Shown piece by piece: positions 27,152-35,929 of a stretch of DNA of 64,000 nt. Under the pieces are notes generated by a model. That model searched no databases and was not told the DNA's origin. It saw nothing but the letters and a program-made list of their open reading frames with translations. The position numbers and the translations under genes were made by a program. Source of the DNA: JBPYCR01 sp051846935 (GTDB lineage: Bacteria; Bacillota; Bacilli; Bacillales; Amphibacillaceae); the NCBI RefSeq assembly GCF_051846935.1, contig NZ_JBPYCS010000002.1, positions 62,001-126,000 on the forward strand. Direction: 5' to 3'. Position 1 is the stretch's first letter; every line of letters begins with the position of its first letter.

Positions 27152-28162
27152 TTACCAGCGAATAACCGGGTTATTCAATTGTTTAGAAAGTATATCCGAA
27201 ACAACGGAAGTGTTTACATTATTGCCAGTTACAATTGTCACGATATGCTTTCCTTGAAAATTACATTTATTACTTAACATAGCTGCGACACCTGTTGCTG
27301 CAGCTCCTTCAACTACGAGACGATGTTGGTCTAGAATAAAGGACATTCCTGCTGCAATTTCTTCCTCTGTGACGTAAATCATATCATCTATCAATTCCTG
27401 CACCATAGGAAAGGTATACGCATTTTGCAGACCAATGCCGCCGAGTAAACTGTCGGCTAACGTATCTGACTCCGGCATCGTTATCGGCTTTCCTGCCTTT
27501 AAGCTCTCTGCCATAACTGCCGATTCTTCCATTGAGACGCCAATTAGGCGGATTTTTGGATTGTACGCCTTTAATGCACGTCCTATACCTGCAAACAAAC
27601 CGCCTCCAGACAAAGGAATAATCGCTGCATCTATTGCAGGGATATCTTCGATTAATTCAATTCCGATCGTTCCTTGCCCAGCGATGATATCGGGATCGTC
27701 AAATGGTTTAATAACGGTTAACTTTTCTGTTTTCTCTAGCTTATGACAATGCTTTTCAGCATCGTCTTGACTATCGCCTACTTTGACTACTTCTGCATCG
27801 AGTCGTTGAATGGCGTGTACTTTTGCATTTGGTACACGGTTTGATATGCAAATAACTGCACGAATACCGAGCTGTTTTGCTACATAGGCAACAGCAAGTC
27901 CATGATTTCCGGTAGAAAAAGTTGTAACACCGTGTGCTTTTTCTTCGTTCGAGAGCGTCATCATTTTATTCGCAGCTCCTCTAACTTTAAAAGCACCAAT
28001 TTCATGCATATTTTCTAATTTTAAATAGATGGATGCGTTCATTTTCTCGCTTAGCAATGGAGATTGGATAAGAGGTGTTTTATTCACAATTGATTTAATT
28101 CGACCTTTTGCTTCCCATACATCTTGCATTGTAACTCGATGGTTTTCCGTTCCCGTATTCAT
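27152..28162 (-). CDS. eutB: Threonine dehydratase-like enzyme, EutB type
   Basis: A 336-residue fold-type II PLP lyase. PLP lysine in GAFKVRGAANKM, phosphate/cofactor loops STGNHGLAVAYVAKQ and IPLSGGGLFAGI. It lacks the C-terminal ACT domain of biosynthetic IlvA. EutB is the hydroxyectoine utilisation dehydratase; its relative BhcB dehydrates beta-hydroxyaspartate to iminosuccinate. Cluster context (eutC, doeA) favours EutB over a housekeeping threonine or serine dehydratase. ATG 28162 has AAAGGAG 8 nt upstream; a GTG two codons earlier is less likely. It heads the eutB-pucR unit. Confidence 0.82.
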   Translation of the reverse strand: MNTGTENHRVTMQDVWEAKGRIKSIVNKTPLIQSPLLSEKMNASIYLKLENMHEIGAFKVRGAANKMMTLSNEEKAHGVTTFSTGNHGLAVAYVAKQLGIRAVICISNRVPNAKVHAIQRLDAEVVKVGDSQDDAEKHCHKLEKTEKLTVIKPFDDPDIIAGQGTIGIELIEDIPAIDAAIIPLSGGGLFAGIGRALKAYNPKIRLIGVSMEESAVMAESLKAGKPITMPESDTLADSLLGGIGLQNAYTFPMVQELIDDMIYVTEEEIAAGMSFILDQHRLVVEGAAATGVAAMLSNKCNFQGKHIVTIVTGNNVNTSVVSDILSKQLNNPVIRW

Positions 28163-28268
28163 GGACACAGCTCCTTTTTATAGTATATTTTTCAAGAAAT
28201 AGATGATACGCACTACGATCAATAATCCTATTGTTACGTGCTTATACGATCTGTTTCAAAAAGAAGGA

Positions 28269-28323
28269 AACGCTACTCTTTGAAGTCCATTGTAATCATC
28301 TTTCGTTCACATTGAGTAGCGTG
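28269..28323 (-). terminator. Possible terminator after aspA
   Basis: ACGCTACTC (28270-28278) and GAGTAGCGT (about 28314-28322) form a 9-bp stem with a long loop. On the minus strand the stem is followed by TTTCCTTCTTTTT. It lies in the 278-bp gap between aspA and eutB. Confidence 0.45.
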
Positions 28324-28440
28324 CTGTTTTTTCCCATCCTTATAGATACTTGCTCATTTATATTTTATTTTTATGCGTACAACGAATTAATTAACTCTAT
28401 TTTAGCAATGATGAACCGTTGTTAAAAGGATATTCACGAT

Positions 28441-29865
28441 TTATTTTAATACAAGCTCTCCGGCAATCCCTGGATGGGTCATTTCAAACGGATCAAGAAT
28501 TCGTTGTAATTCTGCTTCCGATAATACATTTTTGCTCAGACAAATTTCTCGTACAGATTTTCCTGTTTCAACTGCTTCTTTGGCTATTTGTGTCGCTGCT
28601 TCATAGCCAATATGAGGGTTCAATGCTGTAATAATACCGATGCTATTTTCGACTTTGTTTTTACAAACTTCCACATTTGCAGTAATTCCTTCAATACAAA
28701 ATGTACGAAACGATGTTAATACACGATCCATCATTCGTAACGATTGCAGCAAGTTATATATAAGTACAGGCTCCATCACATTCAATTCAAATTGTCCGGC
28801 CTCCGAAGCCATAGCAATCGTTTGGTCATTACCAACCACTTGGAAGGCAACCTGGTTTACAACTTCACACATGACTGGATTTACTTTACCTGGCATTATC
28901 GAAGAACCAGGCTGGCGAGCTGGTAAGCTAATTTCTGAAAAGCCTGCTCGTGGCCCAGATGCCATTAATCGCAAATCGTTTGCTACTTTTGACATATTAA
29001 TCATACATATTTTAAGCGCGGCAGACACTTCCGTATATGCGTCTGTATTTTGTGTCGCATCTACAAGATGACTTGCATTACGTAACGGTATACCCGTTAC
29101 ATCACGCAGCTTTTCTACTACTTTTTCCATATAAACAGGATCGGCATTTAATCCTGTTCCGACTGCTGTTGCACCTAAATTAATATCATAAAGATTTTCG
29201 TGTACATGACTGATTCTTTTACGATCTCTCGCCAAGACACGTGCATACGCTTCGAATTCTTGTCCAAGACGAATCGGTACGGCATCCTGTAAGTGCGTAC
29301 GTCCCATTTTAATAACTGCGTCAAACTCTTCCGCTTTTTCATGAAAAGCGTTTTCTAATTTTTCCAACGTTTTGTCTAGCTGCTCTAACAAGACAATGGT
29401 CGCAATATGTATCGCTGTCGGGAACGCGTCATTCGTCGATTGAGCCATATTTACATGATTGTTCGGACTTAGTAGATGATAATCACCCTTTTCATGCCCT
29501 AGAATTTCAAGTGCTCGGTTCGCAATTACTTCATTTGCATTCATGTTTATGGAGGTTCCCGCTCCCCCTTGAATAGGGTCGACAATGAATTGATCGTGTA
29601 GCTTTCCTTCTATTATTTCAGTCGCAGCTGCAACAATGGCATTCCCTAACGATTGATCCAGTCGATCAATTGCCATATTAGCAAATGCCGCCGCTTTCTT
29701 TACAAAGGCAATTCCAACAATTAACTCTTTATCAATTGTATTTCCAGTTATTGAAAAGTTTTCCTTCGCTCTCGAAGTTTGTATCCCATAGTACGCGTCT
29801 TTTGGTACATACTTGATGCCAAGTAAATCGGTTTCTACCCTATTGTTAAAATTCGCCATCGCCAA
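28441..29865 (-). CDS. aspA: Aspartate ammonia-lyase
   Basis: Aspartase of 474 residues, which deaminates L-aspartate to fumarate and ammonia. The fumarase/aspartase signature GSSIMPGKVNPVM is present, as are DPIQGGAGTSINMNANEVI, SQSTNDAFPTA and GRTHLQDAVPIRLGQEFEAY. The sequence is strongly like Bacillus AnsB/AspA, and aspartase is preferred over fumarase C on that basis. TTG 29865 stands 5 nt after AGGAGG; ATG 29859 is an alternative at 11 nt. It is the first gene of the minus-strand ectoine cluster, where it would feed cluster-derived aspartate into the TCA cycle. Confidence 0.92.
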   Translation of the reverse strand: MAMANFNNRVETDLLGIKYVPKDAYYGIQTSRAKENFSITGNTIDKELIVGIAFVKKAAAFANMAIDRLDQSLGNAIVAAATEIIEGKLHDQFIVDPIQGGAGTSINMNANEVIANRALEILGHEKGDYHLLSPNNHVNMAQSTNDAFPTAIHIATIVLLEQLDKTLEKLENAFHEKAEEFDAVIKMGRTHLQDAVPIRLGQEFEAYARVLARDRKRISHVHENLYDINLGATAVGTGLNADPVYMEKVVEKLRDVTGIPLRNASHLVDATQNTDAYTEVSAALKICMINMSKVANDLRLMASGPRAGFSEISLPARQPGSSIMPGKVNPVMCEVVNQVAFQVVGNDQTIAMASEAGQFELNVMEPVLIYNLLQSLRMMDRVLTSFRTFCIEGITANVEVCKNKVENSIGIITALNPHIGYEAATQIAKEAVETGKSVREICLSKNVLSEAELQRILDPFEMTHPGIAGELVLK

Positions 29866-29891
29866 CGCTTCCTCCTAATTTTTCGCACAAC

Positions 29892-29913
29892 ATAAGAGTC
29901 CTTCAATAAGGAC
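29892..29913 (-). other. Small hairpin in the aspA leader
   Basis: GAGTCCTT-CAAT-AAGGACTC, a perfect 8-bp stem with a 4-nt loop, lies about 15 bp upstream of the aspA ribosome site. It could end an upstream transcript or affect aspA translation. No T-run follows. Confidence 0.4.
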
Positions 29914-30112
29914 TCCATTGGTTCAGTTGTGTCAATATCATTTTGCATGCTCCACAAACCGTCGTATTTACTTTCTTCATTACGCTAGAAAGGCTACTAC
30001 ACTATTAGTGTATCATTTCTCAATTATAAATCGGGACTAAAAGATTATTTTTTGAAAAGTCAATTTAAATTATATATTTTTTATACTAAAAGTCAACGGA
30101 TCGCTTTCTCTA

Positions 30113-30360
30113 GATTGCGTCACGTATTTGTGGGTGTTATTTTAAGAAATTAAAAAACCTCTCTTTGTATTCGTTAATTTTAGTATTGATTCCTACCGAC
30201 CGCAGTACATATACACTACGCTTTCCGTGCCCGCGGAAAGCATCCACCTGCAGTGAAAATCAACGGTGTTATTCATGTATATATCGTTCGAAGTAAAATT
30301 GATCACATATTATCTAGTTAGATTCGTGCATCTGTTCCCCAACAAACATTTTACTCATAC
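30113..30360 (+). mobile_element. MITE copy 3 (248 bp)
   Basis: Left end GATTGCGTCACGTATTTG, right end CATTTTACTCATAC, flanked by CTTTCTCTA (30104-30112) and CTTTCTCTC (30361-30369), a 9-bp duplication with one mismatch. It lacks about 15 bp of the inner GC hairpin relative to copies 1, 4 and 5. It is located between aspA and the YjiH gene. Confidence 0.88.
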
Positions 30361-30369
30361 CTTTCTCTC

Positions 30370-30958
30370 GTCATTAGCAGACCGGTTGTTGCCCTTTAGT
30401 TTCGTTTCATTTTATCAATGGTAATTAAATCAGAGTAAAAAGGGTACAACATATCATGTGTAACGCTTGGTTTATTAGCTGCCGTCTGACTCATTAAATG
30501 AGACATATCGTATTTGCATATTAAAAAGACGTAGAAGAATAATAAATGAACATTCCTTTTTTGTACTAACAATAATTGGTATTCGGAGAATATGTAGAGC
30601 GAATCGCTTTCTAACATTACCTCTCATGGAGAAAACACGCTTTCCACGGGCGAGTGGAGGTCTAATCGTGCTGGAGACTGGCATCCTCCATTTGCTCGGA
30701 GCGGCTTCCGGACTTTCCACAAGCCAATCCGAAAACAAGGAGCGTATTTCATGTATTGTCTTATGGGTCGATTGGATTAGAAAATATTAGAAATTAAGCG
30801 ATACGAATAGGTTAAAGCTAGTTCTAGAGCTGGATTGTACGATATAATATGATTAGCATCCGGTTTTTTTTACCAAATGCGGAATACTTTTCATTAGACA
30901 AATGGCTGTTTTTCTAAAATAATAATAAATGTACAAATTATACACCAAGGAGGCGCAC
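30370..30958. other. Gene-free stretch with a GC-rich repeat-like patch
   Basis: No convincing gene. Around 30628-30722 there is a GC-rich imperfectly palindromic segment (ACGCTTTCCACGGGCGAG ... CTTCCGGACTTTCCAC) of the kind seen in other gaps of this window. The last about 60 bp should hold the promoter of the downstream YjiH gene. Confidence 0.35.
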
Positions 30959-32314
30959 ATGAGAAAGAATGACATGAAGCACTATTCATTTAAAGATCAA
31001 TTCACTTTTATTATTCCGTCGCTAATCGGAGTATTCTTCTTTATGATGCCGATACGAACGGACGAAGGCTTTACTATCCCGATTGCCGTAATGGCGAATT
31101 GGGTGCAAGATAAGTTAGCAAATCAACTTTCTCTTATTATGATGTTGATCATTATTGTAACCGCTGTCGTTACTGTTCTTTTCCGTATCCGAGGGCGAGA
31201 TGCATTTTCTCACACGCCTTTCCTTCAAAATTTATTTCATGTTAGTATATTTTGGACGTGCACTAGAGTGCTTGCAGCAATATTTGCTGTAATGGTTTAC
31301 TTTCAGCTCGGTCCTGAAGCAATTTACGGCGAAAACACAGGACAATTACTTTTAGATGGATTGTTACACACGTTGTTTGCGGTATTTTTGTTTGCTGGTC
31401 TACTACTTCCCTTATTAATGGATTTTGGCTTACTGGAGTTCTTTGGTACATTAATGACAAAGATTATGCGTCCATTATTCCGATTACCTGGTCGCTCGTC
31501 CATCGACTCCTTAGCGTCGTGGGTCGGAGATGGGACGATCGGTGTTTTGCTAACGAGTAAGCAATATGAAGAAGGGTTTTATACAAAGAGAGAAGCTGTT
31601 GTAATTGGAACGACCTTTTCCGTTGTTTCGATAACTTTTACGATCGTTGTTATTTCGGAAGTTGGATTGGGTCATTTATTCGTACCTTTTTATTTCACTG
31701 TAATTACTTCAGGTATTATTGCGGCCCTTATTATGCCGAGAATTCCACCGCTATCTCGGATTGAAAATACGTACTTTCACGGCTCTGCCAAAGAAGAAGA
31801 ATCAATCCCTAATACCGAAAATGTGTTCACTTTTGGATACAAAAAAGCTTTAGAGCGTGCAAAAGGAGTTAAAAATGGGAGTAGCATCATTAAGTCAAGT
31901 GTTCAAAATGTACTTGACATGTGGATGGGTGTTGCCCCAGTAGTCATGAGCTTTGGCTTGATCGCTTTAATTCTAGCTGAATATACACCTTTATTCCAAA
32001 TTCTTGGCTTACCTTTTGTGCCATTACTTGAACTGATGCAAGTGCCTAACGCAAAAGAAGCCTCTGAAACTGTCTTAATTGGATTTGCAGATATGTTTTT
32101 ACCAGCAATTATTGGCGCATCCATTGAAGCTGAGATTACGCGCTTCATTATTGCTGCCTTATCCGTTACCCAATTAATCTATATGTCTGAAGTTGGTGGT
32201 GTTTTATTAGGCTCCAAAGTGCCTGTAACCTTTAAAGACTTATTAGTTATCTTTTTGTTACGTACAATCATTACGCTACCGATTATTACACTTATAGCGC
32301 ATATCATTTTTTAG
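30959..32314 (+). CDS. YjiH family membrane protein
   Basis: A 451-residue polytopic inner-membrane protein of the YjiH family, with Gate/nucleoside-recognition-type domains and about ten hydrophobic helices. Family-like stretches include RLPGRSSIDSLASWVGDGTI, GVLLTSKQYEEGFYTKREAV and MWMGVAPVVMSFGLIALIL. No biochemical function is established for the family; transport is plausible. ATG 30959 follows AAGGAGG at 5 nt, and the longer frame from 30929 has no site. It lies beside the ectoine cluster but on the opposite strand, so a role in uptake for that pathway is speculation. Confidence 0.82.
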   Translation: MRKNDMKHYSFKDQFTFIIPSLIGVFFFMMPIRTDEGFTIPIAVMANWVQDKLANQLSLIMMLIIIVTAVVTVLFRIRGRDAFSHTPFLQNLFHVSIFWTCTRVLAAIFAVMVYFQLGPEAIYGENTGQLLLDGLLHTLFAVFLFAGLLLPLLMDFGLLEFFGTLMTKIMRPLFRLPGRSSIDSLASWVGDGTIGVLLTSKQYEEGFYTKREAVVIGTTFSVVSITFTIVVISEVGLGHLFVPFYFTVITSGIIAALIMPRIPPLSRIENTYFHGSAKEEESIPNTENVFTFGYKKALERAKGVKNGSSIIKSSVQNVLDMWMGVAPVVMSFGLIALILAEYTPLFQILGLPFVPLLELMQVPNAKEASETVLIGFADMFLPAIIGASIEAEITRFIIAALSVTQLIYMSEVGGVLLGSKVPVTFKDLLVIFLLRTIITLPIITLIAHIIF

Positions 32315-32410
32315 ATTCACTACTTTACAATCGTTTATCCAATCCATTTACTCGCCCGTCGCATTTGTCCGGCGAGTAATATATTGATTTCTCGGAAAAA
32401 GAACACTTCC

Positions 32411-32444
32411 TGCAGAGTCTCAAGACTCATGCTTTTCCCGCAGG
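32411..32444 (+). repeat. GC-rich dispersed repeat (family C)
   Basis: GAGTCTCAAGACTCATGC followed by TTTTCCCGCAGGA. The same 34-bp string recurs at 41709-41742 with about three differences, and its core CATGCTTTTCCCGC also occurs at 55458-55471. The rest of the 32315-32780 gap holds a terminator and nothing else that I recognise. Confidence 0.5.
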
Positions 32445-32657
32445 AGTCTTTGTAGGTTTCTTCCGCTAATAGTAGGGCCTATCACAACTTTGTATCGCTC
32501 TCAGGTTCGAGTTCAATTGCTCCGATACAGTTGTAGTAGATTTTAATTCGTTGCTCTTGCAGTATAGAAACGAATTACTTTAGCTTGTGTAGCTGACGCG
32601 TCAGATTTGCATCCAGCGAAAAAGCAGCTATATGCGATTTTATTAAAGAACGATTAA

Positions 32658-32703
32658 TAAAAAGTCACGTGGAAATTACTTCGTAATCCTCCCGTGACTT
32701 TTC
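32658..32703 (-). terminator. Terminator downstream of the SDR gene
   Basis: AGTCACGTGGA and TCCTCCCGTGACT form a strong stem with A-rich and T-rich flanks, so it could act in both directions. It is about 80 bp past the minus-strand SDR stop and 345 bp past the YjiH stop. Confidence 0.75.
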
Positions 32704-32780
32704 CCGCTCAAAGCGTGCATTCCGCTATTTTATTTTTATCCCTACGAGCAGCAATGTAAAGCCCCATTACGACCGTCCTT

Positions 32781-33596
32781 TTATTTTCCTTGTTCAATGG
32801 GTATTTTTAATGAAATGTTCTTTGGCAACTTATGATCTGGTTCCTCCTGTTCCGATGCTTTTATAATTTGACCAGGCTCGTAACCGAGCATTATCGCCAT
32901 CGCTCTCATAAAGTCATAAAAGCTCTTGCCTTCCTTTTCGCCGACATGGAAAAGTCCCGTTTTCTTATTTTCTACGAGATCAATAATAGTATCTGTAAGA
33001 GTTTCTATCGGAGTAAATGTGCGAATTAAATCATCCCGATAAGATACGGTTTTCCCTTCATTTCCATCTGTTATAAAAGCGTTAAGCAAATGATCCCAAT
33101 TCCCAGCCTTATTTCTTCCATAGACGGGTCCTGTTCGAATAATGGCATAATTGGTTAATTCATTCCGAATGATTCGCTCTGCTTTAACCTTCGCGTTAGC
33201 ATATTTACCTAAAAAGTGATCATCTGGAAAAGTTGAAGTTGGATCTTCCGGTTTATAAGGCCCTTTTCCTTCTGCAAAAACAAGATCTGTTGAAATATAA
33301 ATTAACTTTGTTTCCGGTGTTAAATGAGTGATTACGTGCATTAAACCCTGATCCGTTAATTGATGTTCCTCTGGTCCACTCATTACAGACCAAATAACGA
33401 CATCTGGATTTTCTTTTTTATAAAAGTCGGAAAACGATTCTGGTTCATTTATATCTAGCAATGTCAGGTGTTCACTTTTCATTTCACCTTCTCTTTCCAA
33501 GAAGGTTCCTACTGTTTCAATAGATGACGCATCCTTTAAACGCTCAAATACAGACTCTCCGATATATCCACTTGCACCAAAAATACATACTTTCAT
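32781..33596 (-). CDS. RmlD-type NAD-dependent epimerase/dehydratase-family protein
   Basis: A 271-residue extended SDR. The N-terminal Rossmann motif is CIFGASGYIGESVFERL, followed by LIYISTDLVFAEGKGPY (catalytic S/T) and DDHFLGKYANAKVKAERII, with tyrosine and lysine in a variant YxxxK (YANAK). AIIRTGPVYGR follows. It resembles dTDP-4-dehydrorhamnose reductase-like proteins, but no rhamnose pathway genes are nearby, so the substrate is open. ATG 33596 has AAGGAGAGGA upstream. It is 37 bp downstream of an acyltransferase gene, with probable co-transcription and a joint role in a surface glycan. Confidence 0.78.
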   Translation of the reverse strand: MKVCIFGASGYIGESVFERLKDASSIETVGTFLEREGEMKSEHLTLLDINEPESFSDFYKKENPDVVIWSVMSGPEEHQLTDQGLMHVITHLTPETKLIYISTDLVFAEGKGPYKPEDPTSTFPDDHFLGKYANAKVKAERIIRNELTNYAIIRTGPVYGRNKAGNWDHLLNAFITDGNEGKTVSYRDDLIRTFTPIETLTDTIIDLVENKKTGLFHVGEKEGKSFYDFMRAMAIMLGYEPGQIIKASEQEEPDHKLPKNISLKIPIEQGK

Positions 33597-33633
33597 TTAT
33601 TGTCCTCTCCTTTCACCGAACGAAAATGTTCGA

Positions 33634-34635
33634 TTAAACAGCTTTCTTATCTTGTGTCCACGTTTTTCTTATCATGGATGCTTTGCCCTCAATAACAGGC
33701 TGCCAAATCCCGATAATGAACTTACTTGATAAGATGAGCAAGATGACTGCCGAAATGATAGATAACCCTACGAGATCAATAAAGCGACTCACTTCGAAAA
33801 ATTCATTTTGACGAAAGTACTGGATAAAAAAACCATGAAGCAAATAGACATAGAGCGTCCGCTTACCAAGCTTAGTAAAAGCTAACTTCCTTCTTGGTAT
33901 CCAAGATAGAATGCACATTGTCATTAAAGCAGAAGTAGTATATACGAGCATTCGAGCCGGTGCACCGAGCGTCTGTAATCCTAAGTCTATATAAGATTTT
34001 GATCCGAGCAACCAGTTTGTATTAATTTCTGGTGCAAAGTAAATTAAGGTAAAAACTCCAACTAGAAAGAATGCTGCTATTAATTGAAAAACCTTTCTTT
34101 TCAATTTCATTAGCTCCTTTTGGTTTAACCAATATCCGAGTAGAAAAAATGGGAAAAACACAAACGTTCGCGATAAACTAAACGTATGTCCTACTTCTCC
34201 TATATATCCAATTAAAAGCCCGATTGCTACAGCGATAGACATACCTACTGCTGCAGGTATCTTTTTAAATATAATGAGTAGTATGTGCCAGCAAAACAGG
34301 CTCATTAAAAACCATAATGACCAATGTGGGTAAAACATACTCGCAAACCAAGATTCCTTACCAATATAAAAGTAATAAACGGTATATACGAGTTGGAAAA
34401 TCGCATATGGAATGAGCAACTTTTTAGCAAGTTTCCATATATATTGCCCATTCCCGATTCCCTTTGCAAAAAAACCTGAAATCAAAATGAAAGCCGGCAT
34501 ATGAAATGTATAAACCCAAATATAGAGCGTATGAATTGCTCGTGAGCCGTCAATAAACGGCTGGATAATATGACCAAAAACAACTAAAAAAATTAAAATC
34601 ACTTTTGCATTATCAAAATACGCTTCCCTTTCCAC
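33634..34635 (-). CDS. Acyltransferase 3 family membrane protein
   Basis: A 333-residue protein with about ten membrane helices. It opens with the family motif REAYFDNAKVILIFLVVFGHIIQPF, containing the conserved histidine, followed by TFHMPAFILISGFFAKG. Members O-acylate sugars or cell-surface polymers; OpgC/YcgR-like relatives exist. The start is GTG 34635 after a weak GGTGGG. The SDR gene follows 37 bp downstream. The acyl acceptor cannot be inferred. Confidence 0.85.
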   Translation of the reverse strand: MEREAYFDNAKVILIFLVVFGHIIQPFIDGSRAIHTLYIWVYTFHMPAFILISGFFAKGIGNGQYIWKLAKKLLIPYAIFQLVYTVYYFYIGKESWFASMFYPHWSLWFLMSLFCWHILLIIFKKIPAAVGMSIAVAIGLLIGYIGEVGHTFSLSRTFVFFPFFLLGYWLNQKELMKLKRKVFQLIAAFFLVGVFTLIYFAPEINTNWLLGSKSYIDLGLQTLGAPARMLVYTTSALMTMCILSWIPRRKLAFTKLGKRTLYVYLLHGFFIQYFRQNEFFEVSRFIDLVGLSIISAVILLILSSKFIIGIWQPVIEGKASMIRKTWTQDKKAV

Positions 34636-34828
34636 GAAAAGCCCACCTTTTTCATATTTTCATCGAACAGTTGTGCAATACATGCTCGGTTTCCCACTTA
34701 ATCGTATGCTCCATATACCCGCTTTTAAACATTATTTACCTTGTTTTAAATCAATTTAATCGAAACGTAAATGAACTGTAAATGACGTAAAAAAATTGAG
34801 ATGCTCTAGAAAAAAAGACAATAAATAA

Positions 34829-34857
34829 TACCCCTTCGGAGAAGAACCGAAAAGGTA
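34829..34857 (-). terminator. Possible terminator after ku
   Basis: TACCCCTTCGG and CCGAAAAGGTA form a stem about 75 bp past the ku stop; on the minus strand it is followed by TTATTTATTG and a later T-run. Moderate support. The rest of the 34636-34931 gap shows nothing. Confidence 0.4.
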
Positions 34858-34931
34858 CATGTCAAAACAAGCATTAATTCTAGAGAATTTACAAAAGAAT
34901 AAATGATACTTACGATCCGTAAAATCGCTTA

Positions 34932-35771
34932 TTATTTAGCTATACGTTTCCGTTTCGTTGTACTGGCCGTTGCATTTCCTTTCGCTTTCGGTTTATCTTT
35001 CTTTGCTTTATCTAAAGAGGCTTGTAACGCATCCATTAAGTTTGTTACATTATCCGGCTTTGCTGTCGATTTATTAGATATAGTCTGCTCCTTGCTTTTC
35101 TTTTCTTCGATTAATTCAAGTAATGCCGTTCGATAGTCGTCTGTATATTTATCCGGCTCAAAAGCTGTTGTCAACTGATCAATTAAGAGCTTAGCTGTAT
35201 CCAGTTCTTTTTTTACGATATCCACTTGCTTCGGGATATTTGGCACGTCTTGAACAGCTCGAACCTCATCTGGATAGTGAATCGTTTCTACGACTAGTAC
35301 ATTTTTATAAATTCGGATAACAGCAAGCTGTTCCTTTGATCGAATCATCATTTTTGCAATACCAATTTTCCCCGTTTCACTTAAAGCAGCATGTAGTAAG
35401 CTGTATGCTTTCCCGCCACCTTCATTTGGAGATAAATAATAACTTTTTTCAAAAAATATTGGATCAATCTCCTCTAATTGAACAAAATCGATGATTTCGA
35501 CAGCCTTATCTTCCTGCTCTTTCTTCAATGCAGCAATTTCTTCTTCGTCCAATACAACAAATTTGTTTTTTGCATACTCGTACGCTTTAACGATTTCTTC
35601 CTCTTTGATATCGCGATCACAGACAGGACATGTCTTCTCATATTTAATAGGAGATTGACACTCTTTGTGCAGCTGACGTAGACGCACATCTTTACTTTCA
35701 GTAGCAGCATGCATCTTAACTGGTATATTTACGAGCCCAAAGCTGATCGTCCCTTTCCACATCGTGTGCAT
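34932..35771 (-). CDS. ku: Non-homologous end-joining protein Ku
   Basis: A 279-residue bacterial Ku homodimer subunit that rings DNA ends and recruits LigD. It starts MHTMWKGTISFGLVNIPVKM (the Ku core beta-barrel), followed by CPVCDRDIKEEEIVKAYEY. The C-terminal tail is Lys-rich (KAKKDKPKAKGNATASTTKR), typical of the DNA-binding tail. ATG 35771 has AAGGAG 8 nt upstream; a GTG three codons earlier is less well placed. It is divergent from ligD, with about 160 bp between. In B. subtilis the pair (ykoV-ykoU) acts in spores. Confidence 0.95.
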   Translation of the reverse strand: MHTMWKGTISFGLVNIPVKMHAATESKDVRLRQLHKECQSPIKYEKTCPVCDRDIKEEEIVKAYEYAKNKFVVLDEEEIAALKKEQEDKAVEIIDFVQLEEIDPIFFEKSYYLSPNEGGGKAYSLLHAALSETGKIGIAKMMIRSKEQLAVIRIYKNVLVVETIHYPDEVRAVQDVPNIPKQVDIVKKELDTAKLLIDQLTTAFEPDKYTDDYRTALLELIEEKKSKEQTISNKSTAKPDNVTNLMDALQASLDKAKKDKPKAKGNATASTTKRKRIAK

Positions 35772-35929
35772 GTATAACACTCCTTAGTACTAATTTCACT
35801 GTTATTATTCCGGCTATTGTTCAAACGCATTCAAATGATACTATTTAGTTTGACTCATTGGAAAACTTTTATCCGTTCGGTGTATTTTTTCTTGTTTGTG
35901 CCACTTTAATAAGTGGGAGGATGAAAAAT

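Noticed and set aside
28231..28425. 64-residue ORF between eutB and aspA
   Set aside because: No ribosome site; it overlaps the putative terminator of aspA.
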